DNA from: Cryptomeria japonica
Lineage: Eukaryota > Streptophyta > Pinopsida > Cupressales > Cupressaceae
Length of the DNA stretch: 64,000 nt
NCBI RefSeq assembly: GCF_030272615.1
Contig: NC_081405.1
Location: forward strand, 576,337,752-576,401,751
Direction: 5' to 3'
Shown here: positions 21,746-32,030 of the stretch, in pieces
Layout: the number at the start of each line of letters is the position of its first letter
Position numbering within the stretch: the first letter of the stretch is position 1
Translations under genes and position numbers: made by a program
The notes under the pieces: generated by a model
The model's input: the letters and a program-made list of their open reading frames with translations, nothing else
Told to the model about the DNA's origin: nothing
The model's database searches: none

Positions 21746-24672
21746 ACTTAGCCTATTTAAAATCATAAACATCTAACAGATGTTGCAAATCATGAACCAA
21801 TTTGCCAAAATCTAAAGTCGAATCTATACTGGCATATAAGCATTACTTATCCTCTCCAGTACCTTTTCTGTATCTTCTCGCCTTTTCTTCAAATCAAAAT
21901 AGAGAAATGAAACTTTAGATGTATTGCCCAAAATTTTACCTCCAGTTTCAATAGTAGTTCTCAAAATATCTTTATTCGTAGAGAAAGCAATCTTGCCTTT
22001 ATGTCTGACATTAGTTTCTCTCCCATTTTTTTTTGTAACCTTTTTCAGCTAAGGCATGAGCTATCTCTTCAAGTGATTTCAGTTTCTCAGTAGCAACAAC
22101 AACCAACTATCCAAGATTACCAATAGGGGTAGATAAATTTCCAATGTAAGTCTCTGGTAGGAGACTTGACAGAATGTCAACAATGGTTTTAATAGTTTCT
22201 GCTTCTTTTGTCTGCTCTTTGAACCTTTTCTTTGAGCCCTAGATTTCATAACTATAGCAATCTCCATCAATTCAGATGCACCTAAATTTTCTACATCTAT
22301 AGGGCCTATTATTCTATTGAGTCATCATCATCAGCAATTATTTTCTCCTTCTTTACTTTCTCCTCTTCATCCTTTTTCATTTAAGTCTTCTTCTCTTCAT
22401 CATTTTTCTCTTATTTCTCTTTCTCTGCTTCTACTTATTCCTCCTGTGTAGCTGTAGTGACCGATGGCAATTGAATTTTAAAATCATGATCTATTTTTGG
22501 TTGCAATTGAATATCCACACATGGTTCATTAACCAGTGCTTTCTTTGCTAATTGTTGCTCAACAATATTCGGTTGTTGTTTAGTTTCCTTAACTGGTTCA
22601 ATGATGTTACCACTTGTATTAACTGTATCTTGAATTTCTTCAGTATCATGCACAAAGAATATAATAGGTGGATAACTTGTGTCATCCTTGTTCTTGACAA
22701 GATAGACTACATCCAGTATAATAAACACTTCAGCATCTAGCTCCGATGGAGTTCTAGTCTCAGTTTGGTTAGGCATATTTTTATGGTACTTCAATTGCTC
22801 ATTCATTCCTTGAATAGCTTTAGCTACCCGATGAGTATGATTTTCAACTTCCTTAATTATTCCTACCAATAGTTTCATTCTCCTTGATCTTGAATTAAAT
22901 TATCCTTTAAATTTAGCAAGCAATGCTAATAATTCTTCTTGGGACAACTTAGGAAAATATTGAACAAAAACTGTATCAAAAATCTCTTGGTCCTGTTCAA
23001 TAATCAACTTCCATTTATTTTCAAGAATTAGAATCAAAGAATCAGAGATTTCCTTATGAATCTCATGTGGTAACCGATTATTTTGACATAGGTAATTGAT
23101 TACCTCTTGAACAATTTCTTGTTTCTGAACTTCATCAAAAGAATCAAAATGTTCTTTTACATTACTAAATTGCTTTTTCTTTAATAGATTCAAAGTCCTC
23201 TAAAAATTAATCATTGGCTTCTAAAATGTAACATCAATAGAAACATTTTTCTTAGGGATTTCCCCTACAGATTTAGATTTCTTACCAGTTCCCTTTAGCT
23301 TCTTCTGCTTTTCTTCAGACTTAGTTCCCTCAGATTCTACTTGAAGAATGAGATGTGTACCTCTCCTCTTTATTGTAGTCTGCTTCTTTTCATATACCTT
23401 GGGTACCAGTTCCTTCTTGATTTGAATAATTCTAGTTACCCTTGTATTGGTGGTCACAGAAGCTAGTTGATCAACTTTCTTCTTTTTCTCCTTGGCACTA
23501 CTGGGTTAAGTAGGTGCAATCCTTTCCTTATAATTTCCCACTCTTTTCTTCTTTGTATCCTTAGGACATTCCAAAAGGTTGTTGGCATAACCGATTAGTA
23601 AGTCATAGATAAATTTATCATTCATTTCTTCCATTTCTTCTTCTCTGGGTTCAATTGCCTCCATAACGCAAAATCCAGTGGTTATGGTGAAACATATGTC
23701 TTTTTCAAATAGTTTCACAACTTCATCGGATAGCCTTAATCTCATGGTCATCTTATTTTGAAACTCATTAAAATATTTGTTCATGGAAAGAGGAAATGTA
23801 TTATTCACAACCTTAATGCTATTCTTGATTTGGGTTGTAACATGTATGTTCTTAGAGCATTTAATATCACCAATTCCCAGAATAAAATTTTGAAAGTAGA
23901 AAAATAGACTAATCAACAGTTGACCATATTTAAACTTTTGATTGTTGTCTTTCTTCATTGATTCTAAGTTGAGCATCAATTAACTTCTCATTCCCTTGCA
24001 CAAATTATAATTTGCATTCTCTATCATCATTCTATAGGCGGCATGCACCACAACAGATGTTACACTGTTCATTCTCCTAGAATGGAATATCTGGTAGCTA
24101 ATAACCATTGTTGCAAATCTGACTCCTGGATCTACAATGTTATTAACTAATATAGCACGACCGTCAGTAGTGGTCTTTGTCAATGCAATAACAATCTCCT
24201 TTGACATTGTCCTCAATTTTGGTACTTCACCGGTTTGGTAGAAACTAGTTACTGCATGAATAGCCTCCTTTGTGATGGTGTGAGATCTATCAAGATACAT
24301 ATTCCCACCATGTACATGATTAAGGATAATCCTGACATGTTCTTCCTCAAAATCGTCAAGAAAGTAGGCTGCATTATGAAAACCCTTTTCATAAACCCTA
24401 ATATATTCAGGTTTGATTTTCTTGCTCTTATCATAGAGAGATTTAATTTGAGAGTAGATTGCCAATGACCCTAGACCCTCAATTTTGCAATCTATGTAGC
24501 TTGTCAAATCACCTTTGATCAAAACACCTTGTGGAACTTGAGATAATGCATTATAAGACTTTATCTTATATGTTCCCAATGACTCCATAGCTTCAGTAGT
24601 AATCAAAAGACTCTCTATTTGTGTAGATGATGATGTCATTCTAGATAATCTTGATTCGAGATAGATTAACAA
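21746..24672 (-). pseudogene. N ORF2: long protein of unknown function
   Basis: Read in several frames from 24672 downward. The best open pieces are 24672-23980 (230 codons), 23979-23506, 23457-23221, 23193-22900 and 22878-22435. Recognisable conserved words are ITKEAIHAVTSFYQTGEVP, then VRFATMVISYQIF, then CKGMRSQLMLNL-like, then FKYGQLLISLFFYFQNF, then DICFTITTGFCVMEAIEPRE. A basic, lysine-rich linker follows, then a helical domain (LPHEIHKEISDSLILILENK). The same order is found in E5. No transposase, polymerase or protease motif is visible, and no clear signal peptide. It sits where pol would be. A capsid-like or RNA-binding role is possible but unsupported. Confidence 0.7.
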
Positions 24673-25270
24673 AAATACAGTATTCCCTTCATGCTGGTAG
24701 GGTTTATGGTTGCTCTCTCATATGCACACCTAATTCACCTTTCCTTATCTCCAAATCTTATTCAACTTTTGATCCGTAGCACAAACCTATTCTTAATCAG
24801 CTAACAATGCTCTATTTCACTTTGCAAGTGCTCAAAATGCTTCTTCGAATGCAATTAGGGTAAAAACAACTTAGTTAAACTTTCTTTTATTAACTTACCC
24901 ACTACATTAATTACACTATCGATATGGTAACAAACCCTAATTACTAGTTAACAAACTTTCCTATACCAATAGGTATATAACTGATTGGTAATCCTTAGAA
25001 AACCGATAGATAATAATATAGAAAATTCTCATATTACAACTTGAAATGCAAAAAATATCTTACCATACACTCTTCAAGGGGTCTAAAAGTAGATTTAGTG
25101 CTATGCTCCCCTTAGGCTTGCTAAAAATCTCAGTTAACCAATGTAGAAATATCCACACTTGGTGAAGGGTTTGATTCTTTTGTTGTCTTGTCCTCAATTT
25201 TCTTCTTCCAAATTCTATTGATCTCTGCTCTAATTTATTAAACATCAACCTTTTCCTTCCCTTTCTGATC

Positions 25271-26457
25271 TTAAGAGTGATTTACTGGTTGATTCTTCTT
25301 AGTTCTGCAAAACTTGGCAATGTGTCCCGATTTGTGACAATGATAGTAGGCCATCCTAGATGCTCTCCAAGGTCCTACATTATCTCTTTTAGAACTTCTT
25401 CTACAGTTCATAGCCACATGTCCATAGTTATTTAAAATTATGCAAATCACATTTGTTACCTTCTCCATCTCATAGGGACTCAATCGGTTGACAGGGTTTT
25501 TGGTAGTTCATGTTTCTCTGTTTGTCAAAAGTCCTCCATTTACTGATAGGTCTTGGATTCATCTGAGGTTCCAGATTGTTCACTCCATATCTGCATTTAA
25601 TTGATCTATGTCCATACATATTGCATGTGTCACAATGACCCTAAAATCTCCTAGATACATATCTAGTATTAGCAGTATAGTCTGTGTTCTCATTAGATCT
25701 GCTTCTATGCACATTAGCAGTATGTCTAGGTTTCTGACAGATAAAAAAAATAGGTTTTGTAAGCTTTCTTATTGGTAGGCTTCTTATATTTAGGAGTAGT
25801 TTTACCTTTATGCATGTTGCTCTTGGTACTAAAATATTCTCTTTTCTCAGATGTATTGAATCCTATTCCAAATGTGTGACCTTTCATCCTCTAAGATTGA
25901 ATCTGTTCATCTAGCATAAAGGAACTCTTATTGAATTTGTCAAGTTTCCCATTAGCCCCAGTAAGCTCTTTGGTAAGATCTTCATTATTCTTTGTAAGAG
26001 TCTCTCTAAGAGACATTGCCATCTCAAGATATAACTATAATGCTTATTTTTCTTCCTTCTCCTCATGCCAATATTCATCCAAAGCTTCATTCTCTTGCTT
26101 GATCTTAGAAATATCATTATCCTTCTCTTTGATTAGGTCTTCAGCTACCCTCCTTGCTTCAAGTTTTTGACTCATACGGACTGTAAGGGCTTCAAGTTCT
26201 CTCATCAGGTTAAGTTTTTCACCATTTAGTTTCTACACTTCTTGAGCTAGTTCATCAATGTTGGCCTCATCTGAAGAGCTATTGTTAGAGATCTCTAATA
26301 ACTGCATAGTCAGTTCTCTCCTTTTCACTTGTGAAGCTTTGAATCTACCTCTTAGGGTTTCAAGCTCTTCCCTGCTTGCATTAAGTACTCTAGCCATCTC
26401 CCTATAACTCATATCCCCCATAATGGCTTTAGGGTTTCCTTCCAAGTGATTAACCAT
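25271..26457 (-). pseudogene. N ORF1: Gag-like coiled coil with zinc-knuckle array
   Basis: The first ATG after the primer site is at 26457 (MVNHLEG). A long heptad-rich region follows (SREELETLRGRF, then LMRELEALTVRM, then ENEALDEYWHEE), ending in KFNKSSFMLDEQIQS and a FGIGFN word. That combination resembles the C-terminal half of Sirevirus Gag. Then come four knuckle-like units, of which CDTCNMYGHRSIKC (near 25620-25580) is intact; the others have lost ligands (YYHCHKSGHIAKFC near 25300 lacks the first Cys). I see no UBN2 capsid domain. The frame has at least three stops. Confidence 0.7.
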
Positions 26458-26469
26458 TAAGGAAGTTAG

Positions 26470-26481
26470 GCTCTGATACCA
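26470..26481 (-). promoter_or_regulatory. N primer-binding site
   Basis: gctctgatacca on the plus strand is tggtatcagagc on the minus strand, a perfect 12-base match to the initiator-methionine tRNA end, two bases from the 5' LTR. Confidence 0.9.
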
Positions 26482-26483
26482 AT

Positions 26484-27632
26484 TGATAGACTTATAAAGC
26501 ACTAAGAGGGGGCGGGGGGGATGAATGAGTGATAGCAAAAACAATAACACTTTAAACCTAGACTGGTAAAAATAATTAACCAGTTTACTTAAGACTTTGC
26601 ATGCAATACAAAGTGTTATAAAGGAATTCACAACAAGTAAAACATTCACCATAACACAAATGTTTATATGTGGAAAACCCAACTGGGAAAAACCACGGTG
26701 AGATGGGACTCACAAGTTAACTATCTGCAGAAATAGGTAACTAATTGTTTAAGGTCTACAAAGTGCTCTATTAGGACTGAATCTTGTTAAAGATCCCAAA
26801 CCCCTATTAGGAGAAATACCTGCTTAAAGGTAACCTCAGTGGAGGATTTAGATCCAAGTTAATGAATCACCTTGTTAGAGGATTTGTATAATAAAGCTTG
26901 TTAGAGCTTGCCCGGTTAAGATATTTAACTACTGTAGTGATTAGAAAACAATAGGTGCTATGATCTAGAAATATCACATCTTGCTTCTATAGATCCTTTT
27001 CTTCTCACTCAATACTGCATCACCGACATACTCTACAACTCCTTCAATAAATCACATCAACTCTAACTCATAACATCACTTGTATCTTGCATAATAAAAT
27101 GACTCATCACAATAGTTTTATAGACATTAGAGTTCATGTAAGCTCAAGATCCTCAAGACAATTTCCTAGGTTCAGTGAATCTAGACAAATTTCCATAACA
27201 CATCACAAATCATCACCAAAATGTCAGTTAGAGATAACTCATCATGACCGATGATAAATCATCACACAATCAATGAAACCGATTGGAACATCAATATCAG
27301 TTGATTGTTAACCACTTCCAACTCATAGACCGATTATCTCCATTCGCCTCCTTGCTTCTCTCTGCTGTATCTTGAAATTGGTGTTAGTGGAATTGACCAA
27401 AACTAATTGTCTTTACTTCATATACCGGTTGTCAACATATATCGGTTTAGACACCTTCATACCAGTTAGAGTTCTCTATACACATGATACTATTTTGCAA
27501 TACAAAGACAGGAGTAGTACCAATTTTACTTAACTAATATGACTGACAATATGAATATGTGTGTGTGTGTGTATGTGCCATCAATGACAACACATAAATT
27601 CATCCATTACAAAAATCATCAGCAAGCCAACA
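26484..27632 (-). repeat. N 5' LTR
   Basis: About 1149 bp, partner of 20117-21264. It carries an intact covarying stem-loop at 26698-26713 (GTGAG/CTCAC), a G-run at about 26506-26519 and a GT microsatellite near 27556-27572. Confidence 0.85.
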
Positions 27633-28199
27633 TAAGATAGGGGATTTCTTGTCTTTTCTATGGCCCTTAATATTGGAATTAATGGACACCATGAAGAAGA
27701 AGGGAAAAGAGATTTTATCTTTGTGCTTAAAGTGATTGAGCAAAAAAAAATGATGTCTATAGGCCTAGTGAATCTACCATCAAGGGTAACATATTTCATT
27801 AAAACCATAAGAACAAAGCACCATATAGATTTAATGTTACCCATGCTATAGCTTCTTTTGTCAACTTTTGCAAGCTTTGCCCTCTCCTTCTAATTTTGGG
27901 GCAATTTCTTGACTATAGCATCAGACATTTTCCTATCTTTGTAGAACATTTATCCTTCCATTGGTAGGCCAGTGACCTCAAAAATGATCTTCTCATCAAT
28001 TTCCACCTTTCTACCCTCAATTTTAATTTTTTCATCCTTCCAACACTTGGTTAATATCTTCATAACATTTGCATGCACATCATGCAATCTTTCAATAAAA
28101 TAGGGTGAGACTACCACGATCCGGGATACACCATATTGTTTTATTCTTCTTGAGCTCTTCACAGTTCAAGGGTTACACCCTTTTCCTTTTCCCTCCCAT
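27633..28199 (-). pseudogene. ORF X of LINE-Xm, N-terminal part
   Basis: Starts with ATG at 28199 (MGGKRKRV), matching the MGGDKNRM start in LINE-Xp. Conserved words follow in shifting frames: IFEVTGLPMEG (near 27960-27990), MKYVTLDGRF (about 27790), NHFKHKDKISFPFFF (about 27730-27690). The last matches HFRHDKRICIPFYLL of LINE-Xp. The frame is broken by stops (one right after KRKRV) and shifts, then by N at 27632. The gap between the RNase H stop region and this ATG is roughly 250 bp. Confidence 0.65.
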
Positions 28200-29004
28200 G
28201 AAATCAGCAATTGCAGTAGTGAGTAGGGTAGGTTAATTCTAGAGCGGGCCACAAAATACCCAAAAAATGTGTAATCCAGCCAAAAGTAACACAGGATCGA
28301 CACATTTAATGATTAAAATGTGAGCCATTAGAATAAGGCATTATTTGATCATTTAAGGCCTTTCTTGCCTGGGAAAAATCATATAGCATTGAGGCTTTAA
28401 TTTCAGCTAATAGACTATACCCTAACCCCCATTATTTTTCATCATTAATACTAACTCCCAGATTAGCAAAGTTATCTACCAAACTATTGGCTTTGAAATT
28501 AAGCATGTGAAAATTAAGGATTTAGAATATTTTTAATAGGTCCCTAGCTTTCTCAATCCAATGTTTTATATTCTATGAGGGTTTATGTTTACCCAATAGA
28601 CATTGGATGATGTTATTAGAGTCCTGTTCCAACCAAACTAAAGTAGCATTAATTTGTTTAGCCAATAATAACCCACTGTGGGAAGCCACAACTTCAACAA
28701 GGTGGTTTGTCTAACATCACAATGGGAGTGATGTCGCTGCTAACAATCATTCTCATCCCTAATCACTCCCTCTCATAGAAGTAGCCCTGATTTCCTTTTT
28801 CTGCCCAATCAAAATTGACTTTGGCCCATCTAGATAAAGGAATTGTCCAATGGGCAACATCTTTGGGAGATTTAGCCATTCTGATATCCTTAGGATAATC
28901 CAACTTTATTTTCCATATGGAAGTGATATCATAGTCAAATGCTGAGATAATATTCCTCTTAGTATTTTGATTGACCATTGCAAAAAGAAAGTTCTCACCT
29001 ATAG
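28200..29004 (-). pseudogene. LINE-Xm RNase H domain
   Basis: Opens with WTIPLSRWAKVNFDWAEKGN (near 28840), the usual PP..GW.K.N.DG start of RVT_3 RNase H with the first Asp kept but the following Gly lost. It continues, with shifts and stops, to TLVWLEQDSNNIIQCL and then FKANSLVDNFANLGV (near 28450-28500), the counterpart of the EGNR.AD..AN.G motif. The 5' edge connects across LINE-Xp to a zf-RVT fragment at 31633-31958. Confidence 0.7.
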
Positions 29005-29343
29005 TTCTTCGGATCTTATTGAAAACAACTACAAGAGGAGAAGTAACATTCTTTAATATTCTATTGGATTGTTGGCTACAATGGTCGTGTCCTTCAGAGA
29101 ATCAGGCTCTTAAGTTTCTTTGGAATTTTATGCTCCATCATGTGGCCTTGGGCATTTAGAAGGAAAGAAATAATCACATTTTTAGAGAGAGAATCTCTAG
29201 ATGTTGTTGTGGTTTTCCATAGTCAATCCTCTATTAAGGAAAATTTAATTGTATCTTGCCCCTCTCGACAACATGATCTAGCTATTAATTCTCCAAAACT
29301 AGACTAGGACATTGACTGGGATATTTCTAGACCTACTGTTAAA

Positions 29344-29849
29344 ATGAAACACAAAAGACCCAACATTGCTTGGATTGCTCCTCCGAGGGGGTGGGTCAAG
29401 ATTAATGTTGATGGGGTGGCCAAATGTAATCTTGGGCTAACAAGTTGTGGGGAAGTTGCATGTGATTACAATGATAGGCTTGTCTTGGTAGTGGCACTCC
29501 CATTGGGCACCTAGACAAACCATTTTTCCGAGGCAAATGCAGCCTACATTGCGCTTAGAATGGCAAGTCATGGGGGATTTAAGGAGGTGAGGTTGGAGAG
29601 TGATTATAAATTGTCTGAACAAAAAAATCCAACCATTTAATGCAAAAGTACTTTGAAATGATGAACAAATTTATGGATATTAAAATACCACATATTTTGA
29701 GGGAAGGTAATAGGCCGGTTGACCATGTGGCTAATCTAGGTGTGGTTAGAGATGATGAAAAATTGTGGCAGGAAGTGGATTCCTTCCCATTCCAATTGTG
29801 TGAGTTAGCGAGGAAGGATGCCGAAAATATTTCACCTCTCGAATATTAA
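29344..29849 (+). pseudogene. LINE-Xp RNase H domain
   Basis: RVT_3-type RNase H. It begins APPRGWVKINVDGVAKCN with the first catalytic Asp, then SEANAAYIALRMA with Glu, VRLESDYKL with Asp, and LREGNRPVDHVANLG with the last Asp, so all four acidic positions remain. One in-frame TAG (after PLGT) and one frameshift near 29630 break the frame. The protein ends with a stop at 29847-29849, shortly before ORF X. Confidence 0.8.
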
Positions 29850-29992
29850 TGATGACAAACCACATGTGTAGGTCTTTTCATACAAAAGAGTGAAGTTGAG
29901 TTTCCATATTGTTCTTGTGGCTTTGGCTGTTTTGTGTCGGCCTAAATTCTGGTTTTGGTGTTGTTCAAAAAAAACATAGAACATGTATCATA

Positions 29993-31500
29993 ATGGGTGG
30001 AGACAAAAACAGAATGGATCCATCCTCATGTGAGCCTTGGGAGAAGAATGAGGAGGTCTGGAGGGAAATTGTTGATGGGGAATGTAGCCCTTTGTTCCGA
30101 AACTTCATGGACAAAATCATCAACTCACAAAATTATTTGTGAGTAATTGGGATAATGGGGTGTTGTGTATGTATGGGGCAGAGTTAAGAATTGATGAACC
30201 ATTCATTGCTGAGATTTTTGGGCTTAGTATGGAGGGCAGAAAATTCTTTAGGGGAACGAAGAGCTTGGAAGAATCCCTCTCTATTTTTTATGTTAAACAA
30301 AGTGAAAAGAAGAGGGTTAAGAAGAACCTAGATGGCAGCTACAACCAGATGGACCTGCAAAGTCTCTGGGCGGACATGTCAAAATTCATTATGAGGTATG
30401 TTACTCTTGATGTTCAGCTTGCTATTATTTTCTTTTACCATTTCACAATTCAGAACCATTTTAGACATGACAAAAGAATTTGTATTCCATTTTACTTGTT
30501 ATGTTCCCTGGAGCTATCTATTAGTAAGCATGCTAAGAATAAGGATAACCTAATTCTTCATGAGGGTTTAATTATTTTAATCATGGACTTTGTGAAGGCC
30601 CATGAGCTCAAACCCTCCCCTATTTTGGAAAACCCTAAGTCTTTAGCCAGCTAGGAGGTACATGATGTATCAGATATAGAGTTTGATGATCTAGAGGGCT
30701 AGAAAGGTATGGATTAGAATGATGTCTAGGTGTCAGATGATTTATATTATAAACCAACAGAGGATAATGGTCTCCTGAAAAAGAGTACTCCTAGATGGGC
30801 TGCTAAAAAGCAAACCCCTGTTTTGTAGACCCACATTTTGGGCACATAAAATTTGAAGAAACAAAACACTAGAAATAAGGCAGTGAAACTTGTCTAGGAG
30901 GACAATGAAATAAAACTCGACATCCCCATCAATGCAAACCCCAATGAAACCAAAGATGATGAAAATAATGTTGATATGCTTCTAGGGAAATCATTGATGT
31001 ATCTAGAAAAGTGTTTTCGATGGATTTTTCATGAAAATCAATATTTTGAAACAAGGGATTAAAGGTCTCATTTCCACTTTCACTGAGATTCCTGCTCCAC
31101 ATAAGACTGATGAACTCCTGAAGTTATCCCAACAAATTGTGAAATATATCAAGATCATGAAGACTGAGCATGAGGGAAAAATTGACAGTCTGGAGAAAGA
31201 GACAAAAAATGAAGACTAAACTAAAGGGTTTGGTGGAGGTCAACAAGGAATCCATGTGCAATAGTGTCAAGTGTATTAAGAGAGTGAATGAGGAATTTTT
31301 CTTACAGATGGAGAAGATGGATAGAGAAGAGACACCACCACATATCAACTTAACTAAGATGAACCAAGAGGTGCAGGTGTCCACAGGACCGTGTACTAGG
31401 AAAAAGAGCAAACATCAAGTAACTGGTAGTTTGAGGTTTACAGTTTTATGTTGTATTGTCCTATTTAGGTCTATTTTTGTGGTCTTTTGTTCTAGCTTAA
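29993..31500 (+). pseudogene. ORF X of LINE-Xp: conserved protein of unknown function
   Basis: ATG at 29993 (MGGDKNRM). A frameshift near 30130 leads to the longest open piece, 30139-30654: ELRIDEPFIAEIFGLSMEG, then MRYVTLDVQLAI, NHFRHDKRICIPFYLL and LILHEGLIILIMDF. An acidic stretch follows, with several TAG stops, then a basic patch (STPRWAAKKQTP). The end is helical and probably coiled coil (31031-31360: TDELLKLSQQIVKYIKIM; VNEEFFLQMEKMDR). Total about 500 codons. The gene order RNase H - ORF X - 3' hairpin is the same in LINE-Xm. I do not recognise the family. The G.LP..G and H....PF words loosely recall proteins annotated in plants as transposon-associated, but I cannot confirm this. Confidence 0.7.
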
Positions 31501-31573
31501 ATCCCCTATTTCTGTAGCTAGTTAGCAGCTAGTTAGACTTTGATTTCTATGTTTTATTTTTTGTTGGATTTGT

Positions 31574-31592
31574 GTTTAGGGTCCCTGTAAAC
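31574..31592 (+). ncRNA. 3'-end hairpin of LINE-Xp
   Basis: GTTTA, loop GGGTCCCTG, TAAAC. The loop core GGTCCCT is shared with the LINE-Xm hairpin, while the stem bases differ but still pair. It is followed within 25 bp by the A-rich end of the element. Confidence 0.55.
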
Positions 31593-31632
31593 CCGTTTAT
31601 CTTAATCAAAAATATTTCTGAAGATCCTATTG

Positions 31633-31958
31633 TTGCGTTCTTTCCAAAGTCCCCAAACTAGATGTAGAATGGATAAGGACCAAAGTAGCTTTAGAGAATG
31701 ATCAACAATTAGTCCTCTTCATTGGTTGAAGGAATCCATAAGGGAAGAGAGTATAACCAAGTCCACATTCCATAACTGTAGTGAAAACCCTCAAGTTTCA
31801 GAGGAAAATTCACAATGCAAAAATAGGTGATGGATATTTTCAGCCTCTTTACATAAGAAGAATATATTGGGGAGATAAAAACCTCTTTCATATAGATTAT
31901 CGATTGTTAGAATTTTGTTCTTCATTAGGCTCCAAAAAAATATATTAATATTAGGAAT
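31633..31958 (-). pseudogene. LINE-Xm zf-RVT domain fragment
   Basis: The minus strand reads INIFFWSLMKNKILTIDNL, then LPNIFFLCKEAENIHHLFLHC, then LWKERNNRIF. This is the plant LINE zinc-finger domain, with the second Cys and the HLF..HC ligands kept and the first Cys replaced. It is the most upstream part of LINE-Xm; the target duplication follows at 31959. One stop (after FSSET) and shifts are present. LINE-Xp is inserted just after the RNNRIF motif. Confidence 0.75.
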
Positions 31959-31972
31959 TTAATTTCCTTTTT

Positions 31973-32030
31973 CTTGTTGATTGAATATTTTTTTCTATTT
32001 GAAAACATTTTATCCCTTCCTATATAATTT
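31973..32030. other. Short flank between LINE-Xm and E4
   Basis: AT-rich sequence following the LINE-Xm target duplication. Its last five bases, aattt, may be one half of the E4 target duplication. Confidence 0.35.

Larger units (their letters stand above)
20117..27632 (-). mobile_element. N: non-autonomous LTR retrotransposon with two ORFs, no pol
   Basis: Complete minus-strand element: LTRs at 20117-21264 and 26484-27632, primer-binding site at 26470-26481, polypurine tract next to the 3' LTR (from 21265). Flanks taagta (left, 20111-20116) and taaga (right, 27633-27637) fit a 5-bp duplication with one inserted base. The interior of about 5.2 kb encodes a Gag-like ORF1 and a long unknown ORF2. 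No trace of protease, integrase, polymerase or RNase H was found in any frame. Its primer site, CCAAAGaGGGAGAT tract and LTR modules match the Sirevirus-like elements here, which could supply enzymes in trans. It lies inside ORF X of LINE-Xm. Confidence 0.8.
29022..31615 (+). mobile_element. LINE-Xp: 5'-truncated LINE with extra ORF X
   Basis: Plus-strand LINE of about 2.6 kb inserted into LINE-Xm, between its zinc-finger and RNase H regions. Candidate target duplications are ttcttcggatcttattg (29005-29021) and ttctgaagatcctattg (31616-31632), 13 of 17 bases equal. The LINE-Xm protein resumes sensibly across the gap (WKERNNRIF on one side, GENFLFAMVNQN on the other). Contents in order are the end of zf-RVT (KERNNHIFRE near 29160), RNase H, a stop, 143 bp, ORF X, a 3' hairpin and a short A-rich end. 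Confidence 0.75.
18989..31958 (-). mobile_element. LINE-Xm: 5'-truncated LINE with extra ORF X, twice interrupted
   Basis: The unit is bounded by an exact 14-bp duplication, ttaatttccttttt, at 18975-18988 and 31959-31972. At the left (3') end the minus strand runs into an A-rich tail, as expected. In minus-strand order it contains a zf-RVT fragment (31950-31633), RNase H (29004 to about 28440), ORF X (28199-27633, resuming at 20116 to about 19150) and a 3' end with a hairpin. Two later insertions split it: LINE-Xp (29022-31615) and N (20117-27632). Its own length is about 2.8 kb. The upstream part of ORF2, including the polymerase, was never copied. Confidence 0.85.
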
